A stretch of 33,764 bases of DNA from an uncultured bacterium (GCA_959020415.1 CAUERX010000014.1:1-33764), one strand, 5' to 3'. Shown: positions 16,402-23,842, counted from the stretch's first letter. The notes: a model not told the origin generated them from the sequence alone. Program-made: numbers and translations.

Positions 16402-16692
16402 CTATATTTTCTCCTTTATATGCTCAATACCGTATTTTAAGATGATTTCAATATGCTCATCTGTAATACTGTAGTTTACAGTTTGCCCTATTTTATTTGT
16501 TTTAACTAAATTAGAACTTCTCAATGTTTTTAATTGATGGGAAACTGCGGATTGGCTAACATTCAAATTTTCAGATATTTCTTTAACACATTTTTCTCCA
16601 TTTAGTAATAAATCTAATATCCGTAATCTCGTCGGATCACCAAAGATCTTAAAAAACTCGCTAAGTCCAGTTAGTAATTCTTTACTATGCAT
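16402..16692 (-). CDS. ArsR/SmtB-family metal-sensing repressor (CzrA-like)
   Basis: A 96-aa winged-helix repressor: recognition segment VSQSAVSHQLKTLR (about 45-58) and a C-terminal alpha-5 helix with D78-x-H80-x10-H91-x2-E94. That matches the alpha-5 zinc site of CzrA (Asp, His, His, His) with Glu replacing the last His. A single Cys35 is present at the alpha-3 position, not the full CadC-type ELCVCDL motif. It should release DNA when Zn or a similar ion binds. GGGAGG precedes the ATG, and a strong palindromic operator lies just upstream. Confidence 0.92.
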   Translation of the reverse strand: MHSKELLTGLSEFFKIFGDPTRLRILDLLLNGEKCVKEISENLNVSQSAVSHQLKTLRSSNLVKTNKIGQTVNYSITDEHIEIILKYGIEHIKEKI

Positions 16693-16703
16693 TTTGTCCT
16701 CCC

Positions 16704-16727
16704 TTATATGAATATTTGTTCATATAA
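16704..16727. promoter_or_regulatory. ArsR-family operator
   Basis: TTATATGAA-N6-TTCATATAA, perfectly symmetric. It lies between the -10 element and the ribosome site of the arsR-type gene, the usual position and shape for SmtB/CzrA binding. Confidence 0.85.
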
Positions 16728-16729
16728 AC

Positions 16730-16758
16730 ATATTACAACTGTTCTTAATTAATGTCAA
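16730..16758 (-). promoter_or_regulatory. Promoter of the metal operon
   Basis: On the minus strand TTGACA (16753-16758), 17 bp, TAATAT (16730-16735). The expected transcription start falls inside the operator at 16704-16727. Confidence 0.75.
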
Positions 16759-16806
16759 TAGTTATAATTATTTATATAAAAAAAGTAAAAATTTTAAATT
16801 TTGCTT

Positions 16807-17799
16807 TCATTCAGTTCTTATCCAGTTAATAGTAACGTTGGTCGTACCCCATGGTTCTCCACTAACTGCGTCTTTTTTACGATTAATAGTTATATTTTTT
16901 AACTTAGGATTTTCTTGAAAAGCACTACTAGAAATTGAAGTAATGCCTTTACCAATCATTACTGTTGCTAATTTACTGTTATATCCAAAAGCTGAAGCAC
17001 CTATCGTTTTAACTCCATTTCCAATGTTATATTCTGTGAAACTATTCCATTCAAGTGCTGATTCGCCAATATTTTCCACTGTATCTGGAATACTAAATGT
17101 TCCCGTAAACGGCAATGCTCTAAATGACCATCTATCCAACATTTTAACGGTTTTTGGAATTGTTATGTTATCGCTCCTTGCCCCAGCATAACTGGAAACA
17201 ATGGTATTATTAAATGTACCATCACTATTTATTTAAAAAATAAAGACGTCTTCATCGGAAAGCTTATTATCATTAAATACAGAATCTCCCGTATTAAAAT
17301 ACTTATTTGGAAGTTCTAATTTAATAATATTATTGTGCCGAAATGCTACATTTCCAATTTTTTCAATTGTGGATGGTAGTTTAAGTTCATTTATTGAATT
17401 TACATCAAAAGCGGCTTGACCAATTTCTTTAATTCCCTCCAGTATTATTACTTTTTCAATCCCTTTTTTTGTGAACGATTTGGTATTTACAGTAGAGGGA
17501 GTATATTCTACAGGCGCTATTTTGGAAACTGTAATCCCGCTAATTTTACTTGGTATTTTTACCTTAGAACCACAAGATTTATCGTAATCAGTAATTGATA
17601 AGGTACCATCACCGCTGTCAGGTATAGTAAAACAGCTGTCTGGGGTGGCTACAATATTTCCTTTATCCGTTAACGCTAAATTAGTACTGAAAGCGACATA
17701 ACCTACGGTCATGACTAATAATAAACAGAGACTTATACTAATTACTATTCTAACTTGTTGACCATTCTTTCTTCGTTTGAATACCCTATCAACTACTTT
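16807..17799 (-). pseudogene. Leucine-rich-repeat (BspA-like) surface protein, broken
   Basis: One reading frame of 331 codons is open from 17799 to 16807 except for a TAA at 17233-17235, which splits it into visible pieces of 159 and 111 aa. The sequence is continuous across the stop. The N-terminus is a basic stretch, a membrane helix and a GYVAFSTNLAL motif typical of exported proteins in these bacteria. Then come BspA-type leucine-rich repeats (IP-x-TVENIG-x-SA and similar) on both sides of the TAA. No ATG, GTG or TTG occurs in frame between an upstream TAG (17800-17802) and M at 17712, which has no ribosome site, so the start is lost too. One missing base in TTGATAGG (TTG-GAT-AGG) would explain it. 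The promoter upstream is intact. Confidence 0.75.
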
Positions 17800-17812
17800 C
17801 TAATCTGTTATA

Positions 17813-17841
17813 ATTATATCGAATTTTCCGTTACATTTCAA
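17813..17841 (-). promoter_or_regulatory. Promoter of the broken leucine-rich-repeat gene
   Basis: On the minus strand TTGAAA (17836-17841), 17 bp, TATAAT (17813-17818). Confidence 0.65.
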
Positions 17842-17934
17842 TTGTATTATTTCTTTGATCATTATACTTTTTTATTGATTCTTAGCTATTTATAGTATAT
17901 CCCCCTATTGTCAATATTTTCAAGACAAATTCGC

Positions 17935-17963
17935 AAAAAAGCAAAGGTTTATTAAACCTTTGC
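17935..17963 (-). terminator. Terminator-like hairpin, minus strand
   Basis: GCAAAGGTTT-ATT-AAACCTTTGC (17941-17963) followed by six T on the minus strand. No minus-strand gene is visible upstream of it (17964-18106), so it may end antisense transcription or an unannotated small RNA. The stretch 17800-18106 otherwise holds only promoters and hairpins. Confidence 0.6.
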
Positions 17964-17968
17964 CGGAA

Positions 17969-17997
17969 AATGTAGAAGGAATTATAACTTCTACATT
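17969..17997. repeat. Second hairpin, next to a 13-bp direct repeat
   Basis: AATGTAGAAG (17969-17978) pairs perfectly with CTTCTACATT (17988-17997). Its end begins the sequence CTACATTAATAAT (17991-18003), which occurs again at 19995-20007 after a similar hairpin on the other side of the GntR/ABC operon. Confidence 0.55.
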
Positions 17998-18037
17998 AAT
18001 AATTTATCCACTTTTGTAGAATATATACATTAAGTTC

Positions 18038-18066
18038 TTGACAATTGCATATTATTGTTGTACTAT
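18038..18066 (+). promoter_or_regulatory. Promoter of the GntR/ABC operon
   Basis: TTGACA (18038-18043), 17 bp, TACTAT (18061-18066). Confidence 0.8.
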
Positions 18067-18106
18067 TGTATTAAGCAAGTGACACAATGAATTCGAGGTG
18101 ATGTTA

Positions 18107-18466
18107 TTGCAATGGACATTTAATAATGATAGACCAATATATATTCAATTGGTTGAAAACTTGAAACTTTTTATTATTTCAGGGACTTATAAGCCTGGTG
18201 AGCGTCTACTTTCAGTTAGGGATTTAGCAACTTTGGCCAAGGTTAATCCAAATACAATGCAGAAAGCTTTAACTGAGCTTGAAGAAGTAGGATTAATTTA
18301 TACAGAAAGAACTAATGGCAAATTTGTAACTGAAGATAATGATCTAATTCAAAAATGTAAAAAAGAACTTGCGAAAGAAAAAACTATTAGTTATTTAAGT
18401 GATATGCTTAAATTAGGGTTTTCAAAAAAAGAAGCTATTAAATATTTAAATAAGGAGGATGAATAA
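18107..18466 (+). CDS. YtrA-subfamily GntR transcriptional regulator
   Basis: The start is placed at TTG 18107, because GAGGTGAT at 18095-18102 is the ribosome site and would be inside the coding region if the GTG (18098) or ATG (18101) were used. The protein then begins MQWTFNNDRPIY, the normal YtrA-type start. The 119-aa product has a GntR winged helix (about 10-75, with SVRDLATLAKVNPNTM) and the short C-terminal dimerisation tail of the YtrA subfamily. These repressors control an adjacent ABC operon and usually respond to cell-wall stress. Its stop overlaps the ribosome site of the ATPase gene. Confidence 0.85.
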   Translation: MQWTFNNDRPIYIQLVENLKLFIISGTYKPGERLLSVRDLATLAKVNPNTMQKALTELEEVGLIYTERTNGKFVTEDNDLIQKCKKELAKEKTISYLSDMLKLGFSKKEAIKYLNKEDE

Positions 18467-18467
18467 T

Positions 18468-19163
18468 ATGGCTTTACTAACGTGCCACAACTTATATAAA
18501 AGTTATGGAAAAACTTTAGTTTTAAATGATATTAATTTAGAAATTCCAGCAGGAAAAATAATCGGCTTGCTTGGACCTAATGGTAGTGGTAAAACTACCT
18601 TAATCAAGTTAATCAATGGTTTACTATTACCAAACAATGGAGAAATTTTGGTTAAAGGTGAGAAAATCGGAATTCATAGTAAGAAAATAATTTCTTATTT
18701 ACCAGAACGTACTTATTTGGATTTCAATATGAAGGTTGATGAGCTTATTCAATATTTTAGTGATTTTTATGATGATTTTGATAAAGAAAAAGCTTATCAA
18801 TTATTAGAAAGACTAAATATTAATGCTAAAGACAAATTAACATCAATGTCTAAGGGAATGAAAGAAAAAGTTCAGTTGGTTCTAGTTATGAGCCGTAAAG
18901 CGGATTTATACATTTTGGATGAACCAATTGGTGGTGTTGACCCAGCTACAAGGGATTATATTTTAGACACTATTTTAACTAATTTTAATAAAGATGCTAG
19001 CATCATTATTTCAACACATTTAATTTCAGATATTGAAAAAATATTAGACGAGGTTGTATTTATTAAAAATGGGCAAATTTATTTAACTGGTGATGCGGAT
19101 AAATTGCGTGCAGAAAAAGGTAAATCAATCGATGAAATCTTTAGGGAGGAATTCAAATGTTAG
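18468..19163 (+). CDS. ABC transporter ATPase (YtrB-like)
   Basis: The start at 18468 is preferred: AAGGAGG (18452-18458) lies nine bases before this ATG and immediately before the alternative ATG 18459. The 231-aa protein has Walker A GPNGSGKTT, signature MSKGMKEK, Walker B LYILDEP with GVDP, and H-switch STHL. The LPERTYL segment in the Q-loop region is typical of the YtrB/CcmA-like group paired with YtrA regulators. It overlaps the permease gene by seven bases. Confidence 0.9.
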   Translation: MALLTCHNLYKSYGKTLVLNDINLEIPAGKIIGLLGPNGSGKTTLIKLINGLLLPNNGEILVKGEKIGIHSKKIISYLPERTYLDFNMKVDELIQYFSDFYDDFDKEKAYQLLERLNINAKDKLTSMSKGMKEKVQLVLVMSRKADLYILDEPIGGVDPATRDYILDTILTNFNKDASIIISTHLISDIEKILDEVVFIKNGQIYLTGDADKLRAEKGKSIDEIFREEFKC

Positions 19164-19945
19164 GGAAAATTTTAAAATATGATTTAAAATCTATGGCAAG
19201 GTCATTACTTCCTTTATATGCGGCTTTAATAATTATGGCTGCGATGTTAAGGTTGTTAAATTTACTTGCTGACAAAATTACTTTAGTTGGAATAATTTAT
19301 AGTTTTATGATGGTTCTATTTGTAGTATTAATGATTGGCGCTTTATTCTATACTTTCTTTATAGCAATTAAACGTTATTACAAAAATTTATTTTCTGATG
19401 AAGGCTATTTAACCCATACTCTTCCAGTTAGTAATAATTCATTATTAATTTCTAAAATAATTTCTTCATTTGTATATTTAATTATAACTTCAGCAGCTAT
19501 GTTATTAGCTTTAGTAATTGCTATAGATACATCTAAAGTATTTGAAGTTCTTAATCAAGGAATTGATATGATGGCCACTGCTATGGCAGTCAGCAACTCA
19601 ACGATTATCATATTTGCTTTATTATTTATAGCAATCGGTTATATGTCTTATATAATGATGGTTTTTGCTGGAATATCATTAGGTCAATCACACAATAGTA
19701 ACAAATTAGTGTTTAGTGTTGTTTGGAGTATTGGTCTATATTATGCTTCACAAATTATATCAGTCATATTCTTGGGAATTATGGCTTTAAGCAATCCAGA
19801 ATTTATTGATGCTCTTAATCAAGATATGCCTACGCCTGATATTATGAAACAAATTATAATGTTCTCATTTGTATCTAGCTTAAGTTTAATGGTTATTTAC
19901 TATATTATTTCACATAATCGTCTTAAGCATTTAAGTTTACAATAA
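19157..19945 (+). CDS. ABC transporter permease of the ytr-like operon
   Basis: A 262-aa integral membrane protein with six or seven helices and no large external domain. A conserved-looking F-x-x-EGYLTHTLP segment (about 75-90) after helix 2 is common in permeases of this operon type. GGGAGGA precedes the ATG inside the ATPase 3' end. It should pair with the ATPase. The substrate is unknown. The operon ends at the 19949 terminator. Confidence 0.85.
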   Translation: MLGKILKYDLKSMARSLLPLYAALIIMAAMLRLLNLLADKITLVGIIYSFMMVLFVVLMIGALFYTFFIAIKRYYKNLFSDEGYLTHTLPVSNNSLLISKIISSFVYLIITSAAMLLALVIAIDTSKVFEVLNQGIDMMATAMAVSNSTIIIFALLFIAIGYMSYIMMVFAGISLGQSHNSNKLVFSVVWSIGLYYASQIISVIFLGIMALSNPEFIDALNQDMPTPDIMKQIIMFSFVSSLSLMVIYYIISHNRLKHLSLQ

Positions 19946-19948
19946 AAT

Positions 19949-19980
19949 AAACCTGCAGAAATTAATCTGCAGGTTTTTAA
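19949..19980 (+). terminator. Terminator of the GntR/ABC operon
   Basis: AAACCTGCAGA (19949-19959) pairs with TCTGCAGGTTT (19966-19976), then TT. A second small hairpin, GTAGGA-N4-TCCTAC (19983-19998), follows. Confidence 0.85.
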
Positions 19981-19994
19981 TCGTAGGAATCCTC

Positions 19995-20007
19995 CTACAT
20001 TAATAAT
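19995..20007 (+). repeat. 13-bp direct repeat, right copy
   Basis: CTACATTAATAAT, identical to 17991-18003. The two copies bracket the GntR/ABC operon, each at the end of a GTAG...CTAC hairpin. Confidence 0.5.
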
Positions 20008-20034
20008 GTAACCATTATTTTGTATTTTATACAA

Positions 20035-20631
20035 TTATTTTATTAATCTTAAAGTTGGACCTTGATTGCCTAAATTGCATGGCATATTTTTATATTGCCC
20101 TTCACCATTTAAAACTGAATATATTTCACTATTTACAAACTCGCCACCTTCGAGTTTTTTACCACGAGCAGTCCCTTCATATCTAACGCCAATGTAATCA
20201 AAGCAGTCTTGAGCAGTTTGATAGCCTTCAGTACAAGCTAATTGAATACGATTAATTTCTTCCATTTTAAATAAATAGTTTATTAAACTAATTGTAGCTT
20301 CTGTGGCATATCCTTGATTTCGATAATCACTTAACATTCCGCAAGCTAAACTAGCATATCTATTAGCAACAGAAAAATCATCAATAGAAATAATCCCAGC
20401 CATTTCAAAACTTTCTTTTGGGGCAATAGCCCAGACTTTACATGGTTGGTCGGTTTGATATCTACTAACAATAGATTCAACACGAGCATCTGTTTGTTCC
20501 TTAGTTTTATAACTAAGTCTAAATTTCCTTTTTACATCTTCTTCTGTAGCATATTGATAATAAGCATCTCTATCGGTTAAACGTAAATCTCTTAACAATA
20601 AATTTTTGCTTTCAATAATTGGGAATTCCAT
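20035..20631 (-). CDS. GNAT-family acetyltransferase (RimJ/RimL-like)
   Basis: A 198-aa protein starting with the E-S-K-N-LLLRDLRLTDRD pattern common to ribosomal-protein-type N-acetyltransferases. It has the central strand GIISIDDF and the acetyl-CoA loop YRNQGYATEA (about 103-112), followed by NRIQLAC. It should transfer an acetyl group from acetyl-CoA to an amine; the acceptor is unknown. AAGGAGATGAG precedes the ATG, and a perfect-spacing promoter lies upstream. It is transcribed alone. Confidence 0.85.
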   Translation of the reverse strand: MEFPIIESKNLLLRDLRLTDRDAYYQYATEEDVKRKFRLSYKTKEQTDARVESIVSRYQTDQPCKVWAIAPKESFEMAGIISIDDFSVANRYASLACGMLSDYRNQGYATEATISLINYLFKMEEINRIQLACTEGYQTAQDCFDYIGVRYEGTARGKKLEGGEFVNSEIYSVLNGEGQYKNMPCNLGNQGPTLRLIK

Positions 20632-20656
20632 ATTCTCATCTCCTTAATTGGTATTT

Positions 20657-20685
20657 ATTATAGTCCTTTAAATTTTCAAAGTCAA
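20657..20685 (-). promoter_or_regulatory. Promoter of the GNAT gene
   Basis: On the minus strand TTGACT (20680-20685), 17 bp, TATAAT (20657-20662). Confidence 0.8.
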
Positions 20686-20724
20686 TGAAAGAATTTACTG
20701 TGTTAAAACCCATAATATAGTTTT

Positions 20725-20779
20725 ACCTTCTTTTTGCACAATATTAAAGTTAAATAATAAAATATTTAAGAAAGAAGGT
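20725..20779 (+). promoter_or_regulatory. Inverted repeat that can mask the ytaF ribosome site
   Basis: ACCTTCTTT (20725-20733) is complementary to AAAGAAGGT (20771-20779), which contains the Shine-Dalgarno AGAAGG seven bases before the ATG. If both arms are transcribed, pairing would hide the ribosome site. The start of transcription is not clear, so this is a possible control element only. Confidence 0.35.
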
Positions 20780-20785
20780 TTTTTA

Positions 20786-21403
20786 ATGATTACTTATTTA
20801 ACTTTAATATTAGCTTTATCGTTAGATACATTTATGGCAGCCTTATCATATGAAACTAGTAAGATTAAGATTCCTTTTAAGTCTAATTTAGTTATTAGTT
20901 TAGTTTGTTCTATCACTTTAATTATTTCACTTTTTCTCGGAAATAGTTTGAGTTTACTAATTCCTACAGCTATACTAAAATGGTTATCATTCTTCGTTTT
21001 GTTTTTCATTGGTGTCTTTAAGATTTTTGACAGTCAGGTTAAAAAATGTTTGATAAAAAATTCATTTAAACCAAAGAAGGTAAATTTTTCTTTTTGTAAT
21101 TTAAAGTTTATCTTACAAATATATGGTGATTATGCAAATGCGGACTATGATAAATCTAAAACTTTGTCGGTATTTGAGGCTTTTTCTTTAGCCCTTGCTT
21201 TATCAATTGATGGGTTGAGTGCGGGATTAGCTTTTAGTTCGTCTTTAGACTATATATTTTGGATATTTTTACTTTGCTTGATAATTAATGTGGTTTTTAT
21301 TTTTTTAGCAAAAGTCTTAGGAATGGTAGCAAAAAATATTAAGTTCGATTTCTCTTTAATAGGTGGGTTTATTTTTATTATTCTAGCCTTCTTTAGACTT
21401 TAA
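20786..21403 (+). CDS. ytaF: YtaF-family membrane protein (MntP-like superfamily)
   Basis: A 205-aa protein made of two similar halves of three helices. Each half starts with the Ala-Leu-Ser-[IL]-Asp motif (LALSLDTFMAAL near 8-19; LALALSIDGLSAG near 135-147). Between them lies a loop with the YtaF hallmark A-D-Y-D-K-S-x-T. This fits the YtaF group of the DUF204/MntP superfamily. YtaF is found in spore-formers and is called a sporulation membrane protein; a metal or cation transport role is suspected from its relatives. A GH18 hydrolase of the spore-cortex type follows 52 bp later on the same strand. Confidence 0.8.
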   Translation: MITYLTLILALSLDTFMAALSYETSKIKIPFKSNLVISLVCSITLIISLFLGNSLSLLIPTAILKWLSFFVLFFIGVFKIFDSQVKKCLIKNSFKPKKVNFSFCNLKFILQIYGDYANADYDKSKTLSVFEAFSLALALSIDGLSAGLAFSSSLDYIFWIFLLCLIINVVFIFLAKVLGMVAKNIKFDFSLIGGFIFIILAFFRL

Positions 21404-21455
21404 TTAAAATAATATATATTATTTCATATAATTATTATAAGAAATGAGGTTTATA

Positions 21456-22421
21456 ATGGATAAAAGAGATATTATTGTTAATGGCTATGCTTACCCATTT
21501 ATTGAAAAAAATACTTTAGATAAGACACTTCCCTACTTAACTTTTTTAAGTATCTTTAGTTATCATATTAAAGCAGACGGAAGTTTAGTTTCAATCGACG
21601 ACGTACAGTTAATTGACATGGCAGAAAGTCAAAATGTAGGTCCAATAATGGCTGTAACTAATATGGACGAAAGTGGCTTTGATAGTGAGCTTGTACACAC
21701 TATTTTAAATGATCAAGAAATTCAAAATATTTTAATTGACAATATATTAGAAATTGCAGCGCTTAAAAATTATTATGGGGTAAATATTGACTTTGAATAT
21801 ATAAACCCTAGTGATAAAGAATTATATAATGAATTTATAAGAAAAATATCAATTATCTTACATGATAATAATTATATTTTAATTACTTCTTTAGCGCCTA
21901 AAACGTCTAAGGATCAACCAGGTATTTTATATGAGGCTCATGATTATGCCGTTCATGGCGAGCAAGCTGATTTTATAATATTAATGACTTATGAATGGGG
22001 ATACTCTTATGGCCCACCAATGGCAGTCGCACCACTTAACCAAGTTGAAAGGGTTTTACGATATGCGGTAACGGAAATTCCTAGCGAAAAAATATTAATG
22101 GGCATTCCTAATTATGGATATGACTGGAATCTTCCTTATGAAAAAGGAACAAGAGCTACTTCCTTGGGTAATGAGGAGGCTATAAACTTAGCTATTACTA
22201 AAAATGCACCAATCGAATTTGATGAAACAGCTATGACTCCTTATTTTTATTATAATAATAATTCTAATGTTGTTTGGTTTGAGGATGCAAGAAGTATAGC
22301 AGCTAAGTTAAGCTTGGTTACTAAATATGATTTAGGTGGTGTGAGTTACTGGAATATCAATAGGTTCTTCACGCAAAATTATGTTGTTCTAGAATCTATG
22401 TATAATATTTATAAAGTATAG
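21456..22421 (+). CDS. GH18 hydrolase of the SleL/YaaH spore-cortex type, without LysM
   Basis: The start at 21456 follows ATGAGG, whose GAGG is the ribosome site; the earlier ATG at 21444 overlaps it. The 321-aa protein is a whole glycosyl hydrolase 18 barrel. The catalytic strand YGVNIDFEY gives E114 as acid/base, and the later LMTYEWGYSYGPP and GIPNYGYDW blocks match SleL/YaaH N-acetylglucosaminidases, which cut spore cortex during germination. The usual N-terminal LysM repeats are missing, and there is no signal peptide, as expected for a protein made in the mother cell. It probably shares a transcript with ytaF. Confidence 0.85.
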   Translation: MDKRDIIVNGYAYPFIEKNTLDKTLPYLTFLSIFSYHIKADGSLVSIDDVQLIDMAESQNVGPIMAVTNMDESGFDSELVHTILNDQEIQNILIDNILEIAALKNYYGVNIDFEYINPSDKELYNEFIRKISIILHDNNYILITSLAPKTSKDQPGILYEAHDYAVHGEQADFIILMTYEWGYSYGPPMAVAPLNQVERVLRYAVTEIPSEKILMGIPNYGYDWNLPYEKGTRATSLGNEEAINLAITKNAPIEFDETAMTPYFYYNNNSNVVWFEDARSIAAKLSLVTKYDLGGVSYWNINRFFTQNYVVLESMYNIYKV

Positions 22422-22423
22422 AA

Positions 22424-22452
22424 AAAACATTTCATTTTTTGAAATGCTTTAT
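22424..22452. terminator. Bidirectional terminator between GH18 gene and HTH gene
   Basis: CATTTCA (22428-22434) pairs with TGAAATG (22440-22446). A T-rich tail follows on both strands (CTTTATT on plus; six T on minus), so it can end both convergent genes. Confidence 0.75.
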
Positions 22453-22865
22453 TCTGACTTGGTATGACTCATTAATACTGAAATACTTAAGCATGTAATG
22501 CCAAGTCCAATCAAACTATACATTGTTTTTAATTCGACTTCATCTAAAGCTAGTATTAATAAAATGGTTATTCCCATAGCAATACCGATAGCGTTAAAGA
22601 CAAAAACTAAAAGCGCTTTAATATTTTCTTTTGGTCCTTTTTGAAATGGATTATATTCTTTTTTACAAGTAGATATAAGTCTTGATGGGTCAACTTCTAA
22701 AATATTGGCAATTTTAGAAATAGAGGTGATATCTGGATATGATAATCCCCTTTCCCACTTTGAAACGGCTTTGCCGGTAATATTTAGTTTATTAGCTAAA
22801 TCCTGCTGAGTCATATTTTGCTTTTTTCTAAGTTCAGCAATTAAACTACCAAATGATTGTTACAT
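22449..22865 (-). pseudogene. XRE-family HTH regulator with two C-terminal helices, stopped at codon 2
   Basis: A consensus GGAGG (22873-22877) precedes two overlapping starts, ATG 22868 and ATG 22865. The next codon in frame is TAA (22860-22862). Past the TAA the frame continues for 137 codons as a typical regulator: QSFGSLIAELRKKQNMTQQDLA, then the recognition helix with SKWERG (an intact XRE domain), followed by two membrane helices (about 85-135). The first internal ATG (22814) lacks a ribosome site and would cut off helix 1 of the HTH. Either the gene is dead through one nonsense change, or the AUG-AUG-UAA has a control role. The promoter and palindrome upstream are intact. Confidence 0.65.
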
Positions 22866-22910
22866 CATTTTTCCTCCTTTGTTTAATCTTAACACACATT
22901 TACTAAACTC

Positions 22911-22954
22911 TTTATATTCTATTAGTTTATTTTTGTAAACTAATAGTAGAATAT
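22911..22954 (-). promoter_or_regulatory. Promoter inside a long palindrome, probable autoregulatory operator
   Basis: On the minus strand TTTACA (22934-22939), 17 bp, TATAAA (22911-22916). The spacer and -35 lie in an inverted repeat: TATTCTA and TTAGTTTA on the left, TAAACTAA and TAGAATA on the right with a 3-base insertion. This is well placed for binding by the HTH protein. Confidence 0.6.
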
Positions 22955-22999
22955 TCATAATTTAAAAGTATTGGTTAATACTATTTATAACTCATATGA

Positions 23000-23005
23000 T
23001 ATAAT
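23000..23005 (+). promoter_or_regulatory. -10 element of the ASCH gene
   Basis: TATAAT on the plus strand, 22 bases before the GTG start. No convincing -35 was found. Confidence 0.4.
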
Positions 23006-23027
23006 TTAAATAAAGAGATGATTACTT

Positions 23028-23480
23028 GTGGTACATTTAGTATATTGTGACGATAAATCTAAAGAGCTAGATAAAATTATTAACGGAACTAAAACAATGA
23101 TTATTAGAGGGGCTGCTGGAAGAAAAATACCTCACAGACGTGTTTTTAAAGATGAAATATTATATTTTATGGAAAAAGGCACTAAAAAAATTACAGCTAA
23201 AGCAACTGTAAAAGATGTTCAAAACTATGTAAAATTAACTGATGAAGAAATAACTAAAACTATTGAAAGTAATAATGAGAAATTACAATTAACAGATAAA
23301 CAAAAAGATAGATGGCATAAAAAATGTCTATGCTTAGTTGAATTTGAAAATGTTACTCCAATTACGCCTTTGGATTTTGATCATCAAGGCAATATGGATG
23401 ATTGGTTAATTATTGAAAAAATTGAAGATGTTGTTGTCGGAACAAGTATTCCATATAATTATGAAAAATCTAAATTTTGA
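23028..23480 (+). CDS. ASCH-domain (PUA-like) protein
   Basis: A 150-aa protein starting at GTG, preceded by AGAGATGA. The early segment GTKTMIIRGAAGRKIPHR followed by a D-E-I-L-Y-F strand, an internal helical region (about 65-95) and a CLCLVEFENV strand agrees with ASCH/PUA-like folds, which bind RNA or act in translation-related control or base hydrolysis. The exact role of this subgroup is unknown. It is divergent from the HTH gene and convergent with the frameshifted small membrane gene, whose stop lies three bases away. Confidence 0.6.
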   Translation: MVHLVYCDDKSKELDKIINGTKTMIIRGAAGRKIPHRRVFKDEILYFMEKGTKKITAKATVKDVQNYVKLTDEEITKTIESNNEKLQLTDKQKDRWHKKCLCLVEFENVTPITPLDFDHQGNMDDWLIIEKIEDVVVGTSIPYNYEKSKF

Positions 23481-23482
23481 TA

Positions 23483-23732
23483 TTATATATTTCCATTATA
23501 ATCATAGTTATTATATTCATTATTTTTTACTTTTTTAATTATAGATTTGTAATTCTTTTCCAGAGTTATTATTGATAAAATAAGACAAATACAATTACCA
23601 ATAAACAAAGGAATATTAATTAATACAGCAAAAATCCAAAATTTGTTATATAAGTAATCCCCAAACCAACCATTTAGAAATGATAAAATTAAAAGTAAAG
23701 AAGATAGAATTAGTAAAAAATATTTTTTTCAT
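23483..23732 (-). pseudogene. Small two-helix membrane protein, frameshifted at an A7 run after the start
   Basis: GGAGG sits five bases before ATG 23732, followed directly by seven A (23723-23729). In the ATG frame translation ends after 28 codons. Removing one A opens a continuous 82-codon frame to 23483: MKKYFLLILSS, two hydrophobic helices (about 4-20 and 30-55) and a Lys/Asn/Tyr-rich tail. The strong ribosome site and the clean downstream frame suggest a real gene with a one-base slip. The slip may be a mutation, a phase-variable tract, slippage-corrected expression or an assembly error. The family is not recognised. Confidence 0.6.
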
Positions 23733-23842
23733 AAAACCTCCAGCAATATATAAATGCACTTTATAAATAAGTAAACTGAAATGTAATACCCGCTTATTTA
23801 ACAAAGATTAATTGACTTTGATTATAAAAATATATAACTTGT

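Noticed and set aside
20640..20785. Manganese riboswitch (yybP-ykoY) ahead of the MntP-like gene
   Set aside because: None of the conserved loop sequences was seen. Only a simple inverted repeat covering the ribosome site is present.
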